Assembly: GCA_946629665.1 (NCBI GenBank)
Contig: CAMOYC010000009.1
Span: 1 to 32,517, forward strand
Direction of reading: 5' to 3'
Length of the DNA: 32,517 nucleotides
Origin: an uncultured Lachnospiraceae bacterium
GTDB taxonomy: Bacteria > Bacillota > Clostridia > Lachnospirales > Lachnospiraceae
Below, one piece after another: positions 8,049-14,581 of this stretch. The notes under the pieces were generated by a model. The model saw nothing but the letters and a program-made list of their open reading frames with translations, was not told the DNA's origin and did not search any database. The first letter of the stretch is position 1, and each line of letters starts with the position of its first letter. The position numbers were made by a program, and so were the translations under genes.

Positions 8049-8798
8049 ATGAGCAAACGAATCAAATTAACTGTTGCCTACGATGGAACTGCCTACTGCG
8101 GCTGGCAGATCCAGCCTAACGGTATTACGATAGAAGAAGTCCTGAACAGGACCCTGACGGATTTTCTTGGGGAAGAGATCCGGGTGATCGGGGCCAGCAG
8201 GACGGACTCCGGGGTTCACGCCCGGGGGAATGTGGCTGTGTTTGACACGGAAAGCCGGATACCCTCCGACCGCCTGAGCTATGCTTTAAATACGCAGCTG
8301 CCGGAAGATATCCGGATCATGAGTTCGGAGGAGGTTGCCCCGGACTTTCATCCAAGGTATAGGGATTCGGTCAAGACCTACGAGTACCACATCGATAACG
8401 GCAGGTTCCCGGATCCGGTCCGGAGGCTGTATACGCATTTTGTTCCTGCGAAGCTGGACACAGAGGCCATGAGGAAGGCTGCGGCCTGGCTTGTGGGAAC
8501 CCATGATTTTGCCAGCTTTTGTGCCTCCGGCAGCCAGGCAAAGACCACGGTACGGACCGTGAGGGAGATTAACATTTTCTCCGAATCCGATGAGGTTCTT
8601 ATCCAGGCAAAAGGAGAAGGCTTCCTCTATAATATGGTAAGGATCATAGCCGGCACCCTGATCAAGGTGGGCCTGGGGGTCTATCCGCCGGACCATGTGA
8701 AGGAGATCCTGGAGGCTAAGGACCGCGGCAAAGCCGGAGAAACAGCGCCTGCTAAAGGACTTTTGCTGAAAAATATAGAATATAAAAAAATTGATTGA
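8049..8798 (+). CDS. truA: tRNA pseudouridine(38-40) synthase TruA
   Basis: The 249-residue product begins MSKRIKLTVAYDGTAYCGWQ and contains GASRTDSGVHARGNVAVFD, where the Asp of RTDSGVHA is the catalytic residue. It also has YEYHIDNG and the C-terminal GEGFLYNMVRIIAGTLIKVG. It makes pseudouridine at positions 38-40 of tRNA anticodon arms. Its stop codon (8796-8798) overlaps the -35 box of the rplM promoter. Order ecfT-truA-rplM-rpsI is conserved in Firmicutes. Confidence 0.97.
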   Translation: MSKRIKLTVAYDGTAYCGWQIQPNGITIEEVLNRTLTDFLGEEIRVIGASRTDSGVHARGNVAVFDTESRIPSDRLSYALNTQLPEDIRIMSSEEVAPDFHPRYRDSVKTYEYHIDNGRFPDPVRRLYTHFVPAKLDTEAMRKAAAWLVGTHDFASFCASGSQAKTTVRTVREINIFSESDEVLIQAKGEGFLYNMVRIIAGTLIKVGLGVYPPDHVKEILEAKDRGKAGETAPAKGLLLKNIEYKKID

Positions 8799-8823
8799 CA
8801 TAGAAAATCGGTTATTATATAAT
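8795..8823 (+). promoter_or_regulatory. Perfect consensus sigma-A promoter for rplM-rpsI
   Basis: TTGACA at 8795-8800, a 17-base spacer and TATAAT at 8818-8823: both hexamers match consensus exactly. The -35 box includes the truA stop codon. Transcription would start near 8830 and give a leader of about 160 bases. Confidence 0.93.
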
Positions 8824-8829
8824 CATTAA

Positions 8830-8990
8830 TTGTGAACGCTTATAAAAGTGTAAACCAAAGCCCCGGTTTATGCTTTTGTCATAGATCTGTCAATTGCCAG
8901 GCAGATCCGATGCGGCGGAGGGTCCGGACAGCCAGGAAGCCGCGTCATCAGAACTGATGAATTTGGTTTAATTAACAGGAGGAACCACTC
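8830..8990 (+). promoter_or_regulatory. Structured leader of rplM, candidate L13 leader
   Basis: The leader between the consensus promoter and rplM folds into several stems: a 13-bp hairpin with two G-T wobbles at 8844-8875 (core TAAACC/GGTTTA), a GATCTG/CAGATC stem around 8885-8909, and GATGCGGC/GCCGCGTC around 8908-8946. Autoregulatory L13 leaders precede rplM in many Firmicutes; position and structure fit, but a covariance search was not possible. Confidence 0.55.
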
Positions 8991-9428
8991 ATGAAAAGCT
9001 TTATGGCTAGCCCATCTACCATTACAAGAGACTGGTATGTAGTAGATGCTACAGGACATACATTAGGACGTCTGGCTTCTGAGGTTGCCAGCATCTTAAG
9101 AGGAAAGAACAAACCGATCTATACTCCCCATATGGATTGCGGAGATTACGTGATCATCGTGAATGCTGATAAGATCAAAGTTACCGGCAAGAAGATGGAT
9201 CAGAAGATCTACTATCACCACAGCGAGTATATCGGCGGAATGAAAGAGACCACTTTAAAAGAGAAGATGGCTAAGAAACCTGAGCAGGTTATCGAACTCG
9301 CCGTTAAGGGTATGCTTCCTAAGGGACCTCTCGGAAGACAGATGTACAAGAAGCTTTATGTATATGCTGGTCCGGATCATAAGCATGCTGCACAGAAACC
9401 GCAGGCTTTAGAGTTAAAGTATAACTAA
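8991..9428 (+). CDS. rplM: Ribosomal protein uL13
   Basis: The 145-residue product has the typical [20 protein letters not shown] start, [19 protein letters not shown], the central [14 protein letters not shown] and the C-terminal [12 protein letters not shown]13 is an early assembly protein of the 50S subunit and, in some bacteria, represses its own mRNA through the leader. ATG 8991 follows AGGAGG. rpsI follows after 14 bases. Confidence 0.98.
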   Translation: MKSFMASPSTITRDWYVVDATGHTLGRLASEVASILRGKNKPIYTPHMDCGDYVIIVNADKIKVTGKKMDQKIYYHHSEYIGGMKETTLKEKMAKKPEQVIELAVKGMLPKGPLGRQMYKKLYVYAGPDHKHAAQKPQALELKYN

Positions 9429-9442
9429 GGAGGTAATGACAA

Positions 9443-9835
9443 GTGGCTACTACAAGATATTACGGAACCGGCAGAAGAAAAAGCAGTGTTGCAAGAGTTT
9501 ATCTGATGCCCGGCACAGGCAAAGTGACGATCAACAAGAAAGATATGGATGATTACTTTGGCTACGATACTTTAAAGGTTATCGCTCGTCAGCCTCTGGA
9601 GTTAACATCCACTACCGATAAATTTGACGTATTAGTTAACGTTAAGGGTGGCGGCTACACAGGTCAGGCCGGCGCGATCCGTCATGGTATCGCAAGAGCT
9701 CTCTGTGAAGCAGACGCAGAGTTCCGTCCGGTTCTCAAGAAAGCCGGATACCTTACCCGTGATCCGAGAATGAAAGAGCGTAAGAAACCGGGTCTCAAGA
9801 AGGCACGTAGAGCTCCGCAGTTCTCTAAGAGATAA
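9443..9835 (+). CDS. rpsI: Ribosomal protein uS9
   Basis: The 130-residue product has [38 protein letters not shown] and the C-terminal tail [15 protein letters not shown] that reaches the ribosomal P-site tRNA. Start is GTG 9443 with AAGGAGGT 8-15 bases upstream; no earlier ATG is in frame. Ends the ribosomal block and is followed by a clear terminator. Confidence 0.98.
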   Translation: MATTRYYGTGRRKSSVARVYLMPGTGKVTINKKDMDDYFGYDTLKVIARQPLELTSTTDKFDVLVNVKGGGYTGQAGAIRHGIARALCEADAEFRPVLKKAGYLTRDPRMKERKKPGLKKARRAPQFSKR

Positions 9836-9872
9836 TCAGCAGGTTATTGGCTTTATACGATTTCAAAAGAAT

Positions 9873-9909
9873 CCCGATTCTTTCCAGCTGGAGAGAGTCG
9901 GGTTTTTTT
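9873..9909 (+). terminator. Intrinsic terminator after rpsI
   Basis: Thirteen-base-pair stem (9873-9885 with 9890-9902, two G-T wobbles), loop AGCT and a run of seven T at 9903-9909. This closes the ribosomal-protein region. Confidence 0.92.
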
Positions 9910-9962
9910 ATTATAAATTTCGCTAAATGCAAACAGTTGACCATCCTTCGAATATGCGATAA

Positions 9963-10067
9963 ATTAGAAAAAAGACCTATTACTTCCGGATCCGTACCTA
10001 CATGAATGTGGGTGGCACCCGGTATGTGAGCAAGTGGTCTCCGGTAAGAAAAGTGAAGACAAAATAG
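9963..10067 (+). pseudogene. Orphan C-terminal fragment of a fibronectin III-like surface protein
   Basis: An open frame without a start reads TYYFRIRTYMNVGGTRYVSK, then WSPVRKVKTK and a stop at 10065-10067. This is the last strand and basic tail of the fibronectin type III-like repeats that end many large secreted proteins of Lachnospiraceae. An in-frame stop at 9960-9962 lies just upstream, so only about 34 codons remain. It is a gene relic and marks a deletion or recombination point between rpsI and the accessory region. Confidence 0.6.
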
Positions 10068-10089
10068 CTGATCTGGTGTATTCTGATAC

Positions 10090-10116
10090 ATGGAAAGATT
10101 TTAGAGAACTTTCCAT
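10090..10116 (+). promoter_or_regulatory. Hairpin in the leader of the membrane-protein gene
   Basis: ATGGAAAG / CTTTCCAT form an eight-base-pair stem (10090-10097 with 10109-10116) just before the GAAAGGAG ribosome-binding site. No T tract follows. A short inverted repeat TGTAT/ATACA at 10077-10090 precedes it. Its role is not known. Confidence 0.35.
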
Positions 10117-10133
10117 CTACGAAAGGAGCAGAC

Positions 10134-10988
10134 ATGGAACAGAAGAAAAAAATAGCAGGGATCTCCATCATGGTCCTGCTTGCCCTGGTTTCCTTTTTTG
10201 GCCTGTCAAAGCCAATGACATCGGTAAGTTTTCACAAGAAGTCCATCGAGTCCCTGGACAAGAAAAGGGATACGGTCATGGAACTGATCGCGGCATCTAC
10301 TGCTGCTTCCGTGGCGATATCTGCCACCCCCGGCGACGTGGGAACCCCGATCGCAGATAAGCTGGCAGACCTGAGTAAGTATTTTATTGTGGTCTTAACT
10401 GCCATTTTCTTTGAAAAGTACCTGTTGACCATTACCGGATTTGCAGCCTTTAATGTGTTGCTTCCGATCGCTTGCCTGTTTGGCGCTTTGTATTTCTTAT
10501 TGGGCCGGCAGGGCTTAAAGGCAATCGGGATCAAGGTGGCTTCCTTCGCGATCATTCTCTTTCTGGTGGTGCCTGTCAGTGTCTGGATGTCCAATACGAT
10601 CGAGAAGACATACGGGTCCACGGTGGAGGAGACGATCAACGCGGCCAAGAAGGCAGAGAAGGATGCGTCAAGTGAGGCAGACAAGAAGGTAGATAAGGAA
10701 AAGAAATCCGGAATTGCCGGAATCATAGCCGAAGCCACAGAAACCGTAAGCGGGATCAAGGAACAGATGCAGGCCGTTCTCAACCAGATGATCGAGGCCT
10801 TTGCAGTGATGCTGGTTACTTCCTGTATCATACCGATCGTGGTCCTGATCTTCTTTATCTGGCTGATCAAGATCGTGTTTGGCGCGAGCTTTGGTTCCTT
10901 TCCCGCACCTCCTGTCTCCGGATGGCTGGTGCCGGCCGGGGATAAGCCTAAGGACAAGGATCAGGAGATAAATCCGGAGAAGGAGTGA
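10134..10988 (+). CDS. Multi-pass membrane protein of unknown function
   Basis: I do not recognise the family of this 284-residue protein. Hydrophobic segments appear at about residues 7-24, 82-95, 97-123, 131-152 and 220-249. Between the fourth and fifth lies a charged, probably helical region (about 157-215) rich in Lys, Glu and Ala, possibly a coiled coil. The C-terminus is proline- and charge-rich (PAPPVSGWLVPAGDKPKDKD). ATG 10134 has GAAAGGAG upstream. A 61-residue membrane protein follows with its start two bases past this stop, so the two are almost certainly co-translated and may form a complex. Both lie just upstream of the nif-like/hyp operon but are separated from it by a terminator-like hairpin. 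Confidence 0.75.
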   Translation: MEQKKKIAGISIMVLLALVSFFGLSKPMTSVSFHKKSIESLDKKRDTVMELIAASTAASVAISATPGDVGTPIADKLADLSKYFIVVLTAIFFEKYLLTITGFAAFNVLLPIACLFGALYFLLGRQGLKAIGIKVASFAIILFLVVPVSVWMSNTIEKTYGSTVEETINAAKKAEKDASSEADKKVDKEKKSGIAGIIAEATETVSGIKEQMQAVLNQMIEAFAVMLVTSCIIPIVVLIFFIWLIKIVFGASFGSFPAPPVSGWLVPAGDKPKDKDQEINPEKE

Positions 10989-10990
10989 CC

Positions 10991-11176
10991 ATGAAAAAAG
11001 GAAAGAATACATCAGGATCCAATCTGATCGTTTCATTGTTTTATATCGCAGGTGCCATTTTCTTGTGCATGGAGGGTGTTTCGAAGAGCCAGTATATTCT
11101 GGTGGCCATTGCGGCAGCCTTCCTGGCCATGGGAGTGCTCTACCTGAAGAAGTATCTGGACGAGAAGAAGAAATAA
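10991..11176 (+). CDS. Small two-helix membrane protein, unknown
   Basis: A 61-residue protein with two hydrophobic helices (about residues 11-29, NLIVSLFYIAGAIFLCMEG, and 34-52, YILVAIAAAFLAMGVLYLKK) and a lysine-rich C-terminus. ATG 10991 is preferred over the in-frame GTG 10985; AGGAG at 10981-10985 lies five bases before it, inside the end of the preceding gene. It is probably a partner subunit of the upstream membrane protein. The family is not recognised. Confidence 0.65.
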   Translation: MKKGKNTSGSNLIVSLFYIAGAIFLCMEGVSKSQYILVAIAAAFLAMGVLYLKKYLDEKKK

Positions 11177-11191
11177 GAATTAAAATAATAA

Positions 11192-11284
11192 TATCATCGT
11201 AACTCTGACGGCAAGGCCTACCGAACCGGAATAGTTGTAAGATATAAAGCTGTGGGAAAAGTGTACCAGAAAGTATACCCATAA
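11192..11284 (+). pseudogene. Possible short coding relic
   Basis: A 30-codon frame between stops reads YHRNSDGKAYRTGIVVRYKA, then VGKVYQKVYP and a stop at 11282-11284. Its alternating beta-like composition resembles the end of a secreted repeat protein, similar in style to the relic at 9963-10067. It has no start codon and could be chance. Confidence 0.2.
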
Positions 11285-11286
11285 TG

Positions 11287-11340
11287 CCCCTTTATTTTAC
11301 ATGGTTCCGGTTCGGACCAGGTAGGATAAAGGGGTTTTTT
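11287..11340 (+). terminator. Large terminator-like hairpin directly before nifH-like 1
   Basis: CCCCTTTAT / ATAAAGGGG (11287-11295 with 11326-11334) closes over an inner hairpin of the TGGTTC/GGACCA type and is followed by six T at 11335-11340. The nifH-like start codon is only 23 bases later and no promoter is seen between. It is either the terminator of the membrane-protein genes or an attenuator controlling entry into the eleven-gene operon. Confidence 0.8.
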
Positions 11341-11363
11341 ATGTCAGAGCAAAGGAGGACATT

Positions 11364-12119
11364 ATGCTGAAAATTGCAATATACGGGAAAGGGGGCATCG
11401 GCAAGTCGACGGTGACAGGTAATCTGTCGGCAGCTTTTGCCAGCCTTGGGAAAAGGGTGATCCAGATCGGTTGTGACCCGAAGGCAGATTCGACCTTCAA
11501 CCTGCTGGGCGGCCAGCCCCCCATGCCGGTGATGAATTACATGAGGGAGCATGACCGGGATCCGGAGAGGATTGAAGAGATATCCAAGGTAGGGTTCGGA
11601 GACGTGCTCTGTATCGAGACCGGCGGCCCCACGCCGGGCCTTGGCTGCGCGGGCCGGGGCATTATAGCAACCTTCGCGCTGCTGGAGGACCTGGAGCTGT
11701 TTGAAGAGTGGAAGCCGGACGTCGTCCTGTATGATGTCCTTGGCGATGTGGTCTGCGGCGGTTTCGCAGCCCCCATCCGGGAGGGCTACGCCGGTCAGGT
11801 GCTGATCGTCACTTCCGGGGAGAAAATGGCTCTCTATGCGGCGAATAATATCTACCAGGCCGTGAAGAATTTCGAGGACCGAAGCTACGCCCATGTGGAA
11901 GGCATCATCCTGAACCACCGGAATGTGACCGATGAAAAGGAGAAGGTGGAAGAGTTTGCCGGACAGATCGGTGTTCCGATCATCGGGGAGATCCCCCGGT
12001 CGGACGTGATCACCGCCTGCGAGGACCGGGGCATGACTGTGGTGGAAGGCGCACCGGAGTCGGATGTGGCGGGAGCTTTTCTGGCTTTGGCAAACAGACT
12101 GCTGGAGGCAGAGGAATAG
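11364..12119 (+). CDS. Nitrogenase Fe protein (NifH)-like reductase, module 1
   Basis: The 251-residue product is a P-loop ATPase of the NifH/BchL/CfbC superfamily. It has GKGGIGKST at residues 8-16, GCDPKADST at 36-44, GLGCAGRGI at 92-100 with the cluster ligand C95 and R98 (the position of the ADP-ribosylated Arg in NifH), and [11 protein letters not shown] at 124-134 with the second ligand C131. These would place a [4Fe-4S] cluster between two subunits of a homodimer for ATP-driven, low-potential electron transfer. It is about 40 residues shorter than NifH, as in non-nitrogenase homologues. ATG 11364 follows AAAGGAGG. The likely electron acceptor is the component-1-like pair encoded next, 24 bases downstream. 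It is not assigned as nifH because its partners lack nitrogenase ligands. Confidence 0.9.
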   Translation: MLKIAIYGKGGIGKSTVTGNLSAAFASLGKRVIQIGCDPKADSTFNLLGGQPPMPVMNYMREHDRDPERIEEISKVGFGDVLCIETGGPTPGLGCAGRGIIATFALLEDLELFEEWKPDVVLYDVLGDVVCGGFAAPIREGYAGQVLIVTSGEKMALYAANNIYQAVKNFEDRSYAHVEGIILNHRNVTDEKEKVEEFAGQIGVPIIGEIPRSDVITACEDRGMTVVEGAPESDVAGAFLALANRLLEAEE

Positions 12120-12143
12120 GCGGCTGGCCACGGAGGAGAGAAA

Positions 12144-13460
12144 ATGACAAAAAAGGAAGCTTATTATATTACTGCAAAGGAGCTGAGCCAGGCCGGGAAG
12201 GAGAAGATACCGGACCAGCTGGTGTCGGGACGTCACCTGATCTACAGTTCCCCGGCTACCCTGGCCTTTAATTCCCCGGGCGCCCAGGGCTTTGGCGTGA
12301 AACGGGCCGGGCTTGCCATACCGGGCTCCGTGATGCTGCTGGTGGCTCCGGGCTGCTGCGGGCGGAACACGACGATCCTGTCCGAGCTGGGTGGCTACAG
12401 CGACCGTTTCTTTTACCTGCTGATGGACGAGACGGACATCGTTACCGGCAGACATCTGAAGAAAATACCCGAGGCGGTCAGCCGGGTGTATGACTGCCTC
12501 ACGAAGAAGCCCTCGGTGGTCATGATCTGCATCACCTGTGTGGATGCGCTGCTGGGCACGGATATGGAGCGCATGTGCCGGAAGGCTTCGGACCGGGTCG
12601 GGATCCCGGTGCTGCCCTGCTACATGTATGCGCTGACCAGGGAAGGCCGCAAGCCTCCCATGGTCCATGTGCGCCAGTCCATTTATTCCCTGCTGGAGCC
12701 CAGGAAGAAAAAGTCTTCCTCGGTGAATATCCTGGGACATTTTGCCCCTCTTACCGATGACTGTGAGCTCTACGACCTTTTGCGGTCCGTGGGGGTGAAG
12801 AAGATCCGGGAAATATCCCGGTGCGGAGACTATGAGGAGTATCTGGCGATGGCAGAAGCCAACTTTAACCTGGTCCTGAATCCGGAAGCCAGGTTTGCGG
12901 CGGTAGACCTGCAGAAGAGACTGGGCATTCCTTATATTGAGCTGCGAAGACTTTATCAGATTGATAAGATCAGGAACCAGTATGCCCTCTTCGGAGGGGC
13001 CCTGGGCCTGCAGTTTGATGACCGGGAATGGTACCTGGCTGCGAAAAAGCGGGTGGAAGACTTTTACGGGAAATTCGGGCCGATCACATTTTCGATCGGG
13101 GAAGGCTGCAATGCCCAGGCTTTTGAGCTGGCTCTGGCCCTGCTCCGCTATGGCTTTAAAGTATGCGAGATATTCGCAGACCCCTCCGATGAAGATTTTA
13201 TTTATATCAAGAAGATTGCGGACTTAAGTCCGGACACCAGGATCTACTCCAACCTGGAACCGACCATGCTCTACTATGATCTGAGCGATGAGAAGGCGGA
13301 TATTACCATAGGGAAGGATGCCTCCTACTATCATCCGGATGGGGCCAGCACCGAGTGGTCCGATGATGTGCAGCCCTTTGGCTATACCGGGCTGATCCAT
13401 TTCTTTGATACCTGCGAGAAAGTGCTTCATGCCGCCGGGAAAGGAGGAGATATATCATGA
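12144..13460 (+). CDS. Nitrogenase component 1-like subunit (NifD-type), module 1
   Basis: The 438-residue protein has the NifD/NifE-like layout of three Rossmann-type lobes. Visible anchors are PGCCGRN (C71, C72), DETDIVTGRHLKK (residues 95-107, cf. EKDIVFGG of NifD), CITCVDALLGTD (C129, C132), FNLVLNPEARFAAVDLQKRL and the C-terminal PFGYTGLIHFFD. By eye alignment to NifD, C72 and C132 match the P-cluster ligands C88 and C154, but the C62 position lies in FNSPGAQ and has no Cys. The FeMo-co ligand C275 aligns with Asn, and H442 with Glu. So it should hold an iron-sulfur cluster but not FeMo-co in the usual way. It overlaps the next gene by four bases (ATGA), indicating a heterodimer. Substrate unknown. 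Confidence 0.85.
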   Translation: MTKKEAYYITAKELSQAGKEKIPDQLVSGRHLIYSSPATLAFNSPGAQGFGVKRAGLAIPGSVMLLVAPGCCGRNTTILSELGGYSDRFFYLLMDETDIVTGRHLKKIPEAVSRVYDCLTKKPSVVMICITCVDALLGTDMERMCRKASDRVGIPVLPCYMYALTREGRKPPMVHVRQSIYSLLEPRKKKSSSVNILGHFAPLTDDCELYDLLRSVGVKKIREISRCGDYEEYLAMAEANFNLVLNPEARFAAVDLQKRLGIPYIELRRLYQIDKIRNQYALFGGALGLQFDDREWYLAAKKRVEDFYGKFGPITFSIGEGCNAQAFELALALLRYGFKVCEIFADPSDEDFIYIKKIADLSPDTRIYSNLEPTMLYYDLSDEKADITIGKDASYYHPDGASTEWSDDVQPFGYTGLIHFFDTCEKVLHAAGKGGDIS

Positions 13461-14560
13461 AAGGATTACGTTTATATATTCCTCCCTTCGCTCCGGACCA
13501 GTCCGGTGCGGCGGCAGTACTTTGTGAGCTGGGCGGCCTGATCGTGGTCCTGGATGCAGGAGGCTGTGCGGGAAACATCTGTGGCTTTGATGAGCCCCGC
13601 TGGTTTGGCAGCCGCAGTGCGATCTACAGTGCCGGGTTGCGGGATATGGATGCCATCCTGGGCCGGGATGACCGGCTGGTGGAAAAGATTGTTAAGGCCT
13701 GCAAGGAGATCAGTGGTTCCTTTGTGGCGGTGGTCGGAACTCCGGTCCCTGCAGTGATCGCGACGGACTACCGGGCGATCGGCCGGATGATTCGGAAGAA
13801 AACCGGGATGCCGGCGATCATGATCGACAGCAATGGGACCGGCCTCTACGATGAAGGGGAAGAAAAGGCCTGGCTGGAACTCTTTAAGACCTTTGCTGGA
13901 GGGGAAGATTCCGGCCGGGAAGGTAAAAACGAGTCGGAGATGCAGAGCCCGGAGGAAAAGGCCAGCGGTCGGATTGGCGTGATCGGCCTTACTCCCCTGA
14001 ATCTTGGCGGGGATTATGATCTGGATTCTTTGAAAACAGTGCTGGCCCAGGTCCACTTTGACCGGCCTGTCTTTTACGGGATGGGGGCCGGACTTTCCGA
14101 GGTCGCCCGGGCATCTCACGTGGAAAAAAATATGGTGGTTGCACCCGGAGGGCTGGCGGCAGCCCGCTGGTTAAAGGACCGGTTTGGCACCCCCTATGAA
14201 TTTTACTGTCCCCCGGAGATCCTGCCGGAATGGAAAGGGATCGAGAACCGGATGGCAGAGCTCACGGGCCGGAAGGTCCTGGTGGTCCACCAGCAGGCTT
14301 TGGCTAACGCAATCCGGATGAAGATCATTGCCACGACAGACAGTCCGGTGACGGTGGCATCCTGGTTTCAAATGGACCGGAAAGAGATGGCGGAAGGAGA
14401 TATCGCTCTTAAAGAGGAGGAAGACTGGATCCGTCTGGTGGACCGGGGCGGTTATGACGCCATCCTGGCAGACCCTCTGTTGAAACGGGCAGTACCCGGC
14501 TATCAGGGGCTCTGGATGGATCTCAGCCATTTTGCCCTTTCCGGGAAAGGGATCGTCTAA
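13457..14560 (+). CDS. Nitrogenase component 1-like subunit (NifK-type), module 1
   Basis: The 367-residue partner of the preceding subunit begins MKGLRLYIPPFAPDQSGAAA. It has AVLCELGG (C23), DAGGCAGNICGF (C37, C42), DEPRW at 45-49 and VVGTPVPAVIATD near 92-104. Aligned by eye to NifK, C37 matches the P-cluster ligand C95. The C70 position is Gln and the C153 position is Pro96. A hydrophilic stretch near residues 148-165 looks like a loop insertion. It is far shorter than NifK (about 520). The start overlaps the previous stop (ATGA at 13457-13460), and hypF follows after 21 bases. It is clearly paralogous to the 21712-22962 product, with the same register of C37, DEPRW and Pro96. Confidence 0.82.
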   Translation: MKGLRLYIPPFAPDQSGAAAVLCELGGLIVVLDAGGCAGNICGFDEPRWFGSRSAIYSAGLRDMDAILGRDDRLVEKIVKACKEISGSFVAVVGTPVPAVIATDYRAIGRMIRKKTGMPAIMIDSNGTGLYDEGEEKAWLELFKTFAGGEDSGREGKNESEMQSPEEKASGRIGVIGLTPLNLGGDYDLDSLKTVLAQVHFDRPVFYGMGAGLSEVARASHVEKNMVVAPGGLAAARWLKDRFGTPYEFYCPPEILPEWKGIENRMAELTGRKVLVVHQQALANAIRMKIIATTDSPVTVASWFQMDRKEMAEGDIALKEEEDWIRLVDRGGYDAILADPLLKRAVPGYQGLWMDLSHFALSGKGIV

Positions 14561-14581
14561 ACAGATAAAGGCGGACAGACT

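Noticed and set aside
11292..12740. Long minus-strand open frame (482 codons) opposite nifH-like 1 and nifD-like 1
   Set aside because: It spans two clear genes on the plus strand and has no recognisable motifs; a shadow frame.
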